This document shows positions 45,357-55,200 of a DNA stretch of 64,000 bases, piece after piece (position 1 is the first letter of the stretch; the number at the start of each line of letters is the position of its first letter). Origin of the DNA: Saccharofermentans sp. (GTDB lineage Bacteria > Bacillota > Clostridia > Saccharofermentanales > Saccharofermentanaceae). The translations under genes were made by a program, and so were the position numbers. Location of the stretch: contig JAKSRC010000010.1 of the NCBI GenBank assembly GCA_024403855.1, positions 1 through 64,000 on the forward strand, in the 5' to 3' direction. The notes below the pieces were generated by a model. It ran no database searches. It saw nothing but the letters and a program-made list of their open reading frames with translations, and had not been told where the DNA came from.

Positions 45357-45976
45357 GCACTTTCGAATTCAAGACACCGGTAACTGACGAAGATATCAAG
45401 AAAGTTCATATCGGCGACGTTATTTATCTCACAGGCGATATCGTTACAGGAAGAGATGACGTTCACCACAGAGTTGTAATTTCCGGCAAAGAACCGCCGG
45501 TTGACCTTCACGGCAAGGCAATCTTCCACGCAGGCCCCATCATGAAAAAGATTTCAGCAGATGGCGAACCTGATAAGTTCAAGGTAATCAGCGTCGGCCC
45601 TACAACATCTATGCGTATGGAAAAAGCTCAGGCTGAATTCCTTGAAAAGACAGGCGTAAAGGTCATCATCGGCAAGGGCGGCATGGGTCCTAAGACTACT
45701 CAGGGCTGCATCGATAACTGTGCAATCCATACCATCTTCCCCGGCGGCTGCGCTGTTGTAGCTGCTGAAGAGATCGTCGATTGCGAAGGCGTTGAGTGGC
45801 TTGATCTGGGCATGCCTGAGGCTATGTGGAAACTCAAGGCTGAGCGCTTCGGACCCTTGATCGTATCTATCGATTCTTACGGTAATAACCTCATCGAAAA
45901 CAACAAAAAAGACTTCATCGAAAAAAGAGAAAAAGCTTTGGAGAACCTCAAAGGCAAGCTCTCTTACATGGAATAA
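45353..45976 (+). CDS. ttdB: L(+)-tartrate dehydratase / class I fumarase, beta subunit
   Basis: 207 aa. Small-subunit signature: HIGDVIYLTGDIVTGRD, HGKAIFHAGPIMKK, VGPTTSMRME, VIIGKGGMG, IFPGGCAVVAAE, FGPLIVSIDSYGNNL. It provides the second half of the substrate site for the iron-sulfur subunit. ATGA overlap with ttdA (45353-45356) couples translation. Confidence 0.85.
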   Translation: MSTFEFKTPVTDEDIKKVHIGDVIYLTGDIVTGRDDVHHRVVISGKEPPVDLHGKAIFHAGPIMKKISADGEPDKFKVISVGPTTSMRMEKAQAEFLEKTGVKVIIGKGGMGPKTTQGCIDNCAIHTIFPGGCAVVAAEEIVDCEGVEWLDLGMPEAMWKLKAERFGPLIVSIDSYGNNLIENNKKDFIEKREKALENLKGKLSYME

Positions 45977-45978
45977 CG

Positions 45979-46671
45979 ATGGGGAGATACCCGGATTTAG
46001 ATTTGCTTCTTAAGGAAGGTGTGACGCACCTTATTTTCGACCTGGACGGAACTTTACTTGATTCCATGAGCGTCTGGCATGACGTCGACAAGGAATTTTT
46101 AGGCCGTTACGGTTATGAAGTCACGCCTGAATATACCGAAGTCGTAAAGCGCGTCTCGATTGAAGACGCTGCTATCTACACACAGGAGAAGTACCGCATT
46201 CCATTGACCTGGCAGGAAATAATCGACTGCTGGGAATCTATGGTTTTCGAATTTTACGAATCAGAAGTCTGCCTCAAAAAAGGCGCCCGCGAATATGCCG
46301 AAAAGGCCAGGAAAATGGGCTTTGCTTTGAGTGTTACGACAGCGCTCTCGAAAAAGAACGCCAACGCTGCACTTAATGCGACAGGAATAAAAGATCTTTT
46401 CGACTGCGTAATCACGCTTGAAGATTTAGGCGGCAAGGTCGATAAGAGTTCACCCGATATTTTCCTTCGTGCATCTAAATACATCTCATCCATGAAGGGT
46501 AATGTAACTCCCGCCAAATCACTTGTGTTCGACGACGTGCCGCAGGCATTGAAAGGTGCCAGATCAGGCGGTTTCTTAGTTTGCAGCGTATACGACGAAA
46601 TAGGCTGCGGAGGTCCCAGCAAGTGGGAGAGCTTCGCAGCCTCGTGTGACTTCTCTGTACTAGAATTCTAA
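45979..46671 (+). CDS. HAD-superfamily phosphatase
   Basis: 230 aa. Motif I IFDLDGTLLDSM (nucleophile Asp), motif II VTTALSK, motif III Lys in the KVDKSSPDIFL segment, motif IV LVFDDVPQALKGARSGGF. Beta-phosphoglucomutase/phosphatase-like with an alpha-helical cap after motif I. It starts 2 bp after ttdB, so it is in the same transcript. Substrate unknown. Confidence 0.88.
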   Translation: MGRYPDLDLLLKEGVTHLIFDLDGTLLDSMSVWHDVDKEFLGRYGYEVTPEYTEVVKRVSIEDAAIYTQEKYRIPLTWQEIIDCWESMVFEFYESEVCLKKGAREYAEKARKMGFALSVTTALSKKNANAALNATGIKDLFDCVITLEDLGGKVDKSSPDIFLRASKYISSMKGNVTPAKSLVFDDVPQALKGARSGGFLVCSVYDEIGCGGPSKWESFAASCDFSVLEF

Positions 46672-46751
46672 ATTCCGTTACTTAAATAATTGTTCCTATA
46701 TCCTTGATCTGCGGCTGTTTTAGAATCTTATACAGAAGCTATATGTGAAAC

Positions 46752-47828
46752 TTATTCCTGATTGTCTTCTTTCTTCTCTTCAGAAGCCTTCTTTTCTTCT
46801 TCCTTCAAAGCCTGTGCCTTTGCAATTCTTGCTCTTCTCTTCTTTCTTGCACCGAAAACGATAGCGAGAACAATTACAGCTACAACTGCCATGAAGATAA
46901 TGAACGGGATGCATGCGATGAGGCCAAGAACGAAATCCTGGAAGAATATTACTGTGTTTTCCCACATGAGCTTGAACTGCTCAGAAACCTTCTCGCCGTA
47001 TGTAGGGATGTGAGGCTGCTCAATAACTGTCTCTTCCAATACTTCTCTGAGGTTCAGATAAAGTGTTGCAAACTGAACCTGGTTCTCAAGTACTCTGATT
47101 CTGGATTCAGCGCTCTCAATCTGATATCTGACTTCTGTAAGTCTGTTCTGCAAAACGATGATGTTATCAAGATCCTTAGCTTCGCCCAAGAGCTTCATGA
47201 GCTGCTCGTATTCAACTCTCAAAGATTCAACTCTTGCCTTTGTATCAACATATTCAAGTGTTACGTCTGTTGAATTCTCGCTTGAAGACAAAACGTTGCA
47301 GCTTGTTCCAACTGTTGAAATGAGCATATCGAGCTTATCTGCAGGAACACGGATCGTATAGCTTACGGTTCTGAGGTTCTTATTGCTGCCTGTTCCGGAC
47401 ATTGAAGATTCTTCGATATATCCGCCAAGAGCCTTAACCTGGCTTTCTAAATCTGCCTTAACGCTGTCGAGTACCTTTGTCTCAGCTGACATTGAGACTG
47501 TTCTGATAAGAAGTCTTCCCTTAGCAGGATCGACATTTACTTCATTTGAGATTCCGCCGCCTGCACCCTGAACATTTTCATCAGCAATGTAATCTTCGCC
47601 GTACTCTGCTTCTGCACTGACTTCGTTTCTATAGCTTTCACCACTGCTAAATCCCTTTGAATTGGAGACCTGATTAGCAGATAAAGAATTAACTACATAA
47701 CCGTCGTGTGCTGCATACTTCATGCTTCCTGAGTTTGACTTAGCCAAAGCTGCACCAAAAATTCCGATTGCGGCGATATTCAAAACAAGTGCGCCTGCAA
47801 CGATTCCAAAAATAACTCTCTTCTTCAT
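46752..47828 (-). CDS. DUF4349 membrane-anchored protein
   Basis: 358 aa. N-terminal signal anchor (about 4-28), a low-complexity region, then a DUF4349 domain: RLLIRTVSMSAETKVLDSV, GGYIEESSMSGTGSNKNLRT, YTIRVPADKLDMLI, VTLEYVDTKARVESLRVEYE. It contains a coiled coil (about 205-255). A second helix lies at about 305-330 and the C-terminus is Lys/Glu rich and cytoplasmic. The function of the family is not known to me; it probably forms an extracellular coiled-coil structure. Confidence 0.85.
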   Translation of the reverse strand: MKKRVIFGIVAGALVLNIAAIGIFGAALAKSNSGSMKYAAHDGYVVNSLSANQVSNSKGFSSGESYRNEVSAEAEYGEDYIADENVQGAGGGISNEVNVDPAKGRLLIRTVSMSAETKVLDSVKADLESQVKALGGYIEESSMSGTGSNKNLRTVSYTIRVPADKLDMLISTVGTSCNVLSSSENSTDVTLEYVDTKARVESLRVEYEQLMKLLGEAKDLDNIIVLQNRLTEVRYQIESAESRIRVLENQVQFATLYLNLREVLEETVIEQPHIPTYGEKVSEQFKLMWENTVIFFQDFVLGLIACIPFIIFMAVVAVIVLAIVFGARKKRRARIAKAQALKEEEKKASEEKKEDNQE

Positions 47829-47944
47829 ATTTAATCCCTCCGATATGGATTTGATTTTTGTGTTGTTACCATGAATACAGATGAAGTTTCTAAAATGTTG
47901 CAGCCATCTCGAAAATTTTTCTTCTTCGCCTTATACTTGTCCTT

Positions 47945-49027
47945 ATGAATATCTCGAAAACATCACAAGACCTATGGGAATACCTTAAGTCAGAACGCCG
48001 CCCGATAGCCCTCTACGGCACAGGAGACGGCGCTGACAAGATAATTGCCGTGCTCGAAAAGAACGGCTTGTCAGACCTCATTGTCGCAGTTTTCGCAAGC
48101 GACGGATTTGTCAGGAACAGGGAATTCCACGGTTTTAAAGTAATCTCATATAGCGACTGCTGCAGATTATATGGAGATAAGAACTTCATTGTTCTTGTAT
48201 GCTTTGGCTCTGCACTTCCTGAAGTGTTGGATCAGATCTCCAAAATTAAATCTGAGCACGAGCTCTACGTTCCTGACGTTCCTGTATATGGAAATATTCT
48301 TTTTACGCGGGAATTTTTCGAAGCGAATTCTTCTGCGATCGATAATGTTTTCGAGCATCTGGCAGACGATGCCTCACGCGTTTGCTATGAAAACTATATA
48401 AACTACAAGCTCACCGGCGACATAAGTTATCTTGAGAATGCCGAATCCGACCCGGACAGCGAATTTGAGCTCTTAAATAGCATTGCACCAGGCTGCTTTG
48501 TAGATCTTGGTGCTTACTATGGCGATACGCTGGAACGCTTCCTTGGCGCCATTCCTGCGCTCTCTGAGGCCGTTGCTGTCGAGCCTGAGACACATTCCTT
48601 TAAAAAGCTGACAGCGTATGCAGAAGGCCAAAGCCGGGACATTAAATGCATCAATGCACTCGTTGGAAGTCATGTCGGCAAGGAACTTGTTTCCACCGCA
48701 AGAGGCAGAGGCACGAGAGCCTTATCTGCAAGCAATGTCGAACTCAAAAATACACGAGAGATAGATGTAATTACTGTTGATTCCTTATCGCTCGATAAAG
48801 TAAGCTTCATTAAGTTCGATGTGGAAGGTTCTGAATCTGAAGCAATCGAAGGTGCCGGACAGACAATTAAGAACGACCGTCCCATAATGAAGATTGCCTG
48901 CTATCACCGCAGCGAGGATGTTTTCGAGATAGTAAGGAAAGTATTGGAAATACGTGACGATTATAAGATCTACATTAGACATACAAGATGTATTCCCGGC
49001 TGGGATACAGATTTCTACTTTATCTGA
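47945..49027 (+). CDS. FkbM-family methyltransferase
   Basis: 360 aa. The C-terminal half is a SAM-dependent methyltransferase: CFVDLGAYYGDTLERFL (motif I), AVEPETHSF, and IKFDVEGSESEAIEGAGQTI, the FkbM hallmark. The N-terminal 140 residues (RPIALYGTGDGADKIIAVLEK) look like a nucleotide-binding Rossmann unit often fused to FkbM in glycan gene clusters. Likely O-methylates a sugar or glycan. It is followed 9 bp later by the phosphodiesterase gene. Confidence 0.85.
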   Translation: MNISKTSQDLWEYLKSERRPIALYGTGDGADKIIAVLEKNGLSDLIVAVFASDGFVRNREFHGFKVISYSDCCRLYGDKNFIVLVCFGSALPEVLDQISKIKSEHELYVPDVPVYGNILFTREFFEANSSAIDNVFEHLADDASRVCYENYINYKLTGDISYLENAESDPDSEFELLNSIAPGCFVDLGAYYGDTLERFLGAIPALSEAVAVEPETHSFKKLTAYAEGQSRDIKCINALVGSHVGKELVSTARGRGTRALSASNVELKNTREIDVITVDSLSLDKVSFIKFDVEGSESEAIEGAGQTIKNDRPIMKIACYHRSEDVFEIVRKVLEIRDDYKIYIRHTRCIPGWDTDFYFI

Positions 49028-49036
49028 GGTGCTTCT

Positions 49037-49588
49037 ATGAAAATTCTTATCGCAAGCGATTCACACGGAGTCAACGATTATCTTAAGGCTGCCATCGAAA
49101 AAGAAAAGCCTGACATGCTTATCCACCTTGGCGACTCCGAAATAGATCAGCGCGAGATAGCAAAGTGGGCCGGAAGTCCCAAAACTCCGTGTGTCTTTGT
49201 ACTTGGCAACTGTGACACAACCAATCGCGATCCTTCAATTGTAAGAGAACAGGCTGTATTCAGCCTCAATGGACATAAGATATTCTGCGCACACGGACAC
49301 AGACAGCAGGTTAACTATGGTCTTCTTAATCTCTCGCTCACCGCACAGGAACTCGGCTGCGACATCGCTATGTTCGGTCATACACATGTTCCCTACGATA
49401 GTTTTGGCGATGCCATTTCAGATTTTGACAGATACTATCAGTCCGGATTTGGCGAGAGCTTTGGAGGGCCAAGAATACTGAACCCGGGCTCAATTACGCT
49501 TCCCAGGGGCGGTTCTTCAAAAGGTTATATGATCATGCAGATGGAAGATGACGGCAGATATAGCGTCAGCTACGTTCTTTGCGAGTAA
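49037..49588 (+). CDS. YfcE/MJ0936-type metallophosphodiesterase
   Basis: 183 aa. Metal ligands are visible in order: ASDSHG, HLGDSE, GNCD, CAHGH and FGHTHVP, the full calcineurin-like set; GSITLPRGG is typical of the YfcE group. Cytoplasmic. Physiological substrate unknown. It ends 6 bp from the stop of the convergent Na/Pi gene. Confidence 0.9.
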   Translation: MKILIASDSHGVNDYLKAAIEKEKPDMLIHLGDSEIDQREIAKWAGSPKTPCVFVLGNCDTTNRDPSIVREQAVFSLNGHKIFCAHGHRQQVNYGLLNLSLTAQELGCDIAMFGHTHVPYDSFGDAISDFDRYYQSGFGESFGGPRILNPGSITLPRGGSSKGYMIMQMEDDGRYSVSYVLCE

Positions 49589-49594
49589 TCAGGC

Positions 49595-51352
49595 TTAGAC
49601 TATTGCCTTATACTTCTCAACGTATTCCTTGTACTTAACCTCGTCCTTATCCTTACGTCTCTTAAAGTCGTGCATGTAAGTATCAGGAGCAGGTGCACTT
49701 GCAGACTTAAATCTGTATGCAATAGCAGCGATATTAAGGCTGTGCTCTGCGATTCTTACGCAGCTGTAAAGAATGTCATTAAATACGAAGCCCTGCTCTG
49801 TAGTACATACGCCATTAGCAAGTCTTTCGACGTGGTTGGACTTAAACTGGTCGCACATCTCGCTGATGACAATTCTCAAAGGAGCAATATCTTCAGCATT
49901 TTCTGCATTGTCGGAAAGATAGCACTCCATTGCCATTGTATAGATGTCCTGTACTGCCGGAATGATCCTCTTAAGTTCGTTAGTAGCCTCTTCGGAGAAA
50001 TCAAGATGCTTCGATGTTATCTCCTCAGCCGAATCTGAAAGGTAGTTAGCATGGTCAGCAATTCTCTCGACTTCACCGATTGCCTGAAGGATTCTTGAAG
50101 ATCTGTTCTTATCTTCAAGGCTCAGGTGTTGTGTTGTTGTAAGCTTCATGAGGTAAGAACCGAGAATATCTTCGTAACCGTCGACCTTCTTCTCGTTCTT
50201 TTTGATGTAATCGAAATCAGGAGTATTGTAACCTTCGATGAGCATGTTCATTGCCTTGTCGAGGCCGTTTCTTGCCTTCTTAACCATCTTGATCATCATG
50301 TTGTGGCACTCACCTACAGCGATTGCAGGTGTAAGCATGAGACGCTCGTCGAGCTTGAATTCCTGTTCGTCTTCTGTCTCCTTTACAACGATGTGAGCAA
50401 TCTTTACGAGAAGCTTGTTGAAAGGGAATAACAGAATTGTATTTACGATATTAAAGATAGAGTGGATAGCAGCAACACCAACGATGTTAACTGGATTATC
50501 AAGAATGCTGATGTTCAGGAATGTGTTTACAATAAAGTATGCAATGAGCCAGATGATTGTACCGATAACCTTGATTGCCACGTGAATAACAGTAACTCTC
50601 TTAGCATCTCTGTTAACGCCGATTGAAGAAAGAACAGCCGTCATACATGTACCGATGTTAGCACCCATTACAAGCGGGATAGCCATTCTATATGTGAGGT
50701 GTCCTGTCAAGGAGATTGACTGAAGGATACCGATTGAAGCAGCTGAACTCTGGATGATTCCTGTTACAAGTGCTCCGGAGAAAACACCGAGGAGAGGATT
50801 CTTAAATGCTGTCATGAGTGAGACGAATGATTCCATCTCCTTAAGCGGCTCCATGGAGGAGGACATCATGGTCATACCCTGCATGAGAATGGAGAATCCC
50901 AAAAGCATTGTACCGACATCCTTACGGCGCTGCTTCTTGGATACCATTAAGAGGATTACACCGATGAGAGCAAAGATCAGGGAGAATACTGAAGGCTTCA
51001 AAAGCTTCATGAATACACTGTCACCGGAATCGATACCTGCCATGGACAGGATCCATGCGGTAAGTGTTGTTCCGATATCTGAACCGAAAATTACGCCTAC
51101 GGTCTGAGGGAGCTCCATAATGCCGGAGTTAACAAAACCTACCAGCATAACCGTCATAGCTGACGAAGACTGAATTGCAATCGTTATTATCGCGCCGATG
51201 GCAAGTCCCTTAAACTTATTGTCTGTTGCCTTATTGAGCAACTTCTCAAGTCTTCCACCTGCTGTCTTCTTCAATGAATCAGATAACAGCGTCATTCCGT
51301 AAAGGAAGAATGCGAGTCCGCCAAAGAGCGTTACAAACGAGAAAATGTCCAT
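49595..51352 (-). CDS. Na+/Pi cotransporter family protein with PhoU domain
   Basis: 585 aa. The membrane half (about 1-330) has two inverted Na_Pi repeats with the QSSS signature: TIAIQSSSAMTVMLVGFVNSG and GIIQSSAASIGILQ. The C-terminal half (about 350-560) is a PhoU-like four-helix domain with EVERIADHANYLSDSAEE and a second EDIAPLR...E repeat. NptA/YjbB relatives move phosphate with sodium, sometimes outward. No pst or pho genes are adjacent. Confidence 0.9.
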   Translation of the reverse strand: MDIFSFVTLFGGLAFFLYGMTLLSDSLKKTAGGRLEKLLNKATDNKFKGLAIGAIITIAIQSSSAMTVMLVGFVNSGIMELPQTVGVIFGSDIGTTLTAWILSMAGIDSGDSVFMKLLKPSVFSLIFALIGVILLMVSKKQRRKDVGTMLLGFSILMQGMTMMSSSMEPLKEMESFVSLMTAFKNPLLGVFSGALVTGIIQSSAASIGILQSISLTGHLTYRMAIPLVMGANIGTCMTAVLSSIGVNRDAKRVTVIHVAIKVIGTIIWLIAYFIVNTFLNISILDNPVNIVGVAAIHSIFNIVNTILLFPFNKLLVKIAHIVVKETEDEQEFKLDERLMLTPAIAVGECHNMMIKMVKKARNGLDKAMNMLIEGYNTPDFDYIKKNEKKVDGYEDILGSYLMKLTTTQHLSLEDKNRSSRILQAIGEVERIADHANYLSDSAEEITSKHLDFSEEATNELKRIIPAVQDIYTMAMECYLSDNAENAEDIAPLRIVISEMCDQFKSNHVERLANGVCTTEQGFVFNDILYSCVRIAEHSLNIAAIAYRFKSASAPAPDTYMHDFKRRKDKDEVKYKEYVEKYKAIV

Positions 51353-51540
51353 TTATTTCTCCATAAAGTAATTAAATCGGTTTTCGGTTACTATTGTATT
51401 TTAACTTCAAAAATGCAATATGTAAAATGTTTAATATGTTAAATTTCTTGTTATATAGATGAGCGTCTATATGTCTTGTGTTTATTGGGGTTTGCACCAT
51501 TTTCCGGTTATACGGAAAAACACAAGTCTGAACATAAAAA

Positions 51541-51566
51541 AGAGGCTGCCGTAACCGACAACCTCT
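51541..51566 (-). terminator. Terminator of the rubrerythrin gene
   Basis: On the minus strand AGAGGTTGTCG - GTTA - CGGCAGCCTCT, an 11-bp stem with two G-U pairs followed by six T residues, 23 bp past the rubrerythrin stop. Confidence 0.88.
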
Positions 51567-51589
51567 TCGAAAAACAGATGGCTTTTGTA

Positions 51590-52126
51590 TTAGTAGTTCT
51601 CAGCGTTAACTTCGAAGTAGCTCTGAGGGTGAGCGCATACAGGGCAAGCTGCAGGTGCATTTGTACCAACTACGATGTGACCGCAGTTTCTGCACTCCCA
51701 AACCTTTACTTCGCTCTTAGCGAAAACTTCCTGAGCTTCAACATTCTTGAGGAGAGCTCTGTATCTTTCTTCGTGGTGCTTCTCAATAGCAGCAACCATT
51801 CTGAACTTAGCTGCGAGGGCCTTGAATCCTTCTGCTTCAGCTGTCTTTGCGAAATCTTCGTACATATCTGTCCACTCGAAGTTCTCGCCGTCAGCAGCTG
51901 CCTTGAGGTTCTCAGCTGTTGTTCCGATGCCTTCTAATTCCTTGAACCACATCTTAGCGTGTTCTTTCTCATTATCAGCTGTCTTAAGGAAAAGAGCTGC
52001 GATCTGCTCGTATCCATCCTTCTTTGCCTGGGATGCGAAATAAGTGTACTTATTTCTAGCCTGTGACTCACCGGCAAATGCTGCCTGAAGGTTCTTTTCT
52101 GTCTGTGTACCAGCGTACTTGCTCAT
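51590..52126 (-). CDS. rbr: Rubrerythrin
   Basis: 178 aa. Ferritin-like di-iron domain with [26 protein letters not shown] and [14 protein letters not shown], followed by a rubredoxin domain with CRNCGH and CPVCAHP. NADH-linked peroxide reductase of anaerobes. An AGGAGG site precedes the start. Upstream at 52184-52197 there is a direct ATTATAA ATTATAA repeat, which is not a clear PerR box. It stands alone with its own terminator. Confidence 0.96.
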   Translation of the reverse strand: MSKYAGTQTEKNLQAAFAGESQARNKYTYFASQAKKDGYEQIAALFLKTADNEKEHAKMWFKELEGIGTTAENLKAAADGENFEWTDMYEDFAKTAEAEGFKALAAKFRMVAAIEKHHEERYRALLKNVEAQEVFAKSEVKVWECRNCGHIVVGTNAPAACPVCAHPQSYFEVNAENY

Positions 52127-52244
52127 TAATGTATCCTCCTGATAAAAATATATAACTGCTTATTAGTCAATTACTTGCATAACATTATAAATTATAACTT
52201 GTATTTTGTGAGTGAAAATCGAATTATTTCCACATATCGAAAAA

Positions 52245-52269
52245 GGGTTGCCTCCACTTGAGACAACCC
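52245..52269 (-). terminator. Terminator of the fused ABC transporter gene
   Basis: Ten-base-pair stem GGGTTGTCTC / GAGGCAACCC (one G-U) with a 5-nt loop and a TTTTT tail on the minus strand, 27 bp past the stop. Confidence 0.87.
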
Positions 52270-52295
52270 CTTGATAATCACTAAAGATATCCGGA

Positions 52296-55200
52296 TTATT
52301 CGGTTCTGAGTGCCGTAACAGGATCCTGTCTTGACGCTGTCTTGGATGGAATGAGACCACCAATCAATGTCAGGATGATACTCAGTATGATCAGGATAAT
52401 AGCTGCCTGCCATGGCATAATAGCAGTAACATCCTCATTCTCAGCAATCTTATGAATCAACGCATTGGCCGGGATCAGGAGAACAAGCGTGATGCCGACA
52501 CCAAAAAGGCCTGCCAGGAATCCGGTGATCATAGTCTCAGCGTTGAATACCTGAGCAACGTTGCCCTTTGAAGAGCCCATAGCGCGAAGAATACCGATTT
52601 CCTTACGACGCTCAAGTACACTGATATAAGTGATGACGCCGATCATGATCGAAGATACGACAAGTGAGATTCCGACGAATGCAATAAGTACATATGAAAT
52701 CGTGTTAATGATCTTCGTTACTGACTTCATCAATGCGCCAACGATATCTGTATACTGAATCTTCTTATCGTCCTCGCCTGCTTCTTCAACCATCTTGTTG
52801 TAGTCTTTAAGAATCGTCGTAATCTGGTCTTTTGACTCGAAATCCTTAGGGTAGATAGTAATTGACTGAAGATCTTCCTTGTCGCAATAGCCGAAGGAAG
52901 AAAGGTTACCTTCGGCAGAAGCACGTCCTCCGCCCATAAGTTCACTCATGAAAGACTGGATTTCATCTTCATCCATATTGAACTTAAATGCCTCAGCAAA
53001 TGCATCCTGATCAACGGAAAGTGCGCTTCCGAAGTCGGAGAAAGTATCCTTCAAAGCCTTTGTCATGTTGCTGGCAAGACGCTCAGCTACCATTTTGACT
53101 GCCTTCTCGATACCCTTTCCGAGTGACTGTGCCATACCGGCGGTCATTCCATTGATATTTTTGGAAACGATTGATGTAATCTCGTCGATATTTACCGCTG
53201 AAGTAATGATGTTTGTGAGGAGCTTTTTAGCTCTGTCAGTCTCCATGTACTTCTTAACGGATCCCTCTAAGGCTTTGGGGTCAGGAAGATTATTGTCCGT
53301 TGCATACTTGCTGTATTCATTAAGGAGTGCATTAGCAACACTCTGAGCCTGAGCAGGAGTGATCTTTACCTTTGAGCTGATTTCCTTTGTGATTTTTGCA
53401 GACTGCTCATTCATGATCTGTCTGCCCTTTTCACTATTGAGATATGCCTGGAAATTCGCCTGATAATTCTCTTGATCGGAAAGATCGATTCCGTTAGCTA
53501 TTGCGTATTCAACGAAACCGTCGGTAATAGCCGTAAGAGCTGCATTTATAACTGCCTGGTCGATATCTGCAGCACCGCTTTCCTGAATTACCTTCATAAG
53601 CTGCTGACTCAATACCTGGCTACCTTCGGGTGAAGCAATGTATGCAGCAATCGCATCAGGAAGCTTCGCATAGTCAGTAGAAGGATTGCTTGAAGCATAA
53701 TCCATATAATCAGCAAAAACGTCGCCTATACCCTTAGTAAGTGCATCTGTGTCTATCTTGAAGTCAACGCCCTTAAGGATGTCCTTGATTTGGGTAGAAG
53801 AAAGGTTCGGCATAGCTTTGCCCAACGCGCCTGCAAAGTCGATGCCGCTCATATCACCAAATGCATCCTTGTCGATCTTGAGCTTGTCTTCGTCGAACTT
53901 GAATGCATCTCTGATTGCGTCTTCATCGATTGAGAAGAGGTTGTCCATCTTGAAATCAGACTCTTCCTCATCGAATCTTTCACCTGTCAGGACATTTACT
54001 TCACGATCAGCAAGCTGAGCTTTTACGATATCGGAATTCTCGGCCTTCTCACGCAAGTCCTCGATAAGGTCCTTGTAGTAGTAGATACCGGAATCGAGCA
54101 TGTAGATATCCTTGCCTTCCTTAGGCTGGATAATACCTACGATAGTCAGATCCTCACTCTTGGAAAGAAGGTCCTTCATGTAGCTGGCGCTATTTCTCAT
54201 GTCGGTGTAGATCTTATTTGTAGCATCGTACTTATAGAACTCATAAGCAGGAGTAATCTTGAACTTCTTGCCCATGAAGTCTTCGTAATGCCATGTGTAA
54301 TACTGCTGATCGGTTACGACTTCAATACCATTGCTGAAATCTCTGATCATCTTATCAAGTGCTTCAGTGTCTCTGAGTCCGAAAGCATAGATGATGTAGT
54401 CAGTTACAGCACCATTCGGAGTCAATACAAGAACCGCTTCGTTTGAATTCTGAGGCCATCTTCCCGCCTTAACATCGTACTGATCGATGTAGAGAGTCTC
54501 ATTTTCGGGCATCTCGAAAAATACATTCATGCTGTATGCAGATGTAAAAATCGAAGATGAAGAAAGACCCATGGAAGCGAAGTCTTCATTAGGGTTGACC
54601 TGTCTGTAATCGCCACTCTTGGAATCGTAATTATAAATATAAGGCGTAAGTCTGTATGAGTACTCGATACCATTAGTGAGCTCATAGATATTAGTCTCAC
54701 CACTGTCGAAATATTCCTTAAGAGAGATAAGGTCGTTGGTTCTTACTGTCGAAAGGATCTGGCTTACGGAAGGAACCTCTGTGATCTCGCCCTCCTTTGG
54801 CGGCTCCCATGTCTCAGTAGAGACCATCATCATGGACATAAATGATATCGAAGACCGCTCAATCGAAAGCGGATATTGCGATAGCGTCTGTGCCTCTATC
54901 TTGTCGATATATTTGTTGATACCGTTTGAAAGCGACAGGATCAGGGCGATACCGATAATACCGATAGAACCTGCAAAAGCAACCAGGATAGTTCTGGTCT
55001 TCTTGGTCCAAAGGTTGTTAAAACTGAGTGCGAGCGCCGTAAAGAAGCTCATGGAAGCTCTTCCAAGATTCTTATGAACGGGTGTAAGTGTCGCAGCACT
55101 CTCTTCGGGCGTGAAAGGAGCACTGTCGCCAATGATCTTTCCGTCCTTAACTCTGACGATTCTTGTAGCATACTCTTCGGCAAGTTCAGGGTTGTGAGTA

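Noticed and set aside
52184..52197. PerR box upstream of rubrerythrin
   Set aside because: ATTATAA occurs twice as a direct repeat, whereas a PerR box is an inverted repeat (TTATAAT-N-ATTATAA).
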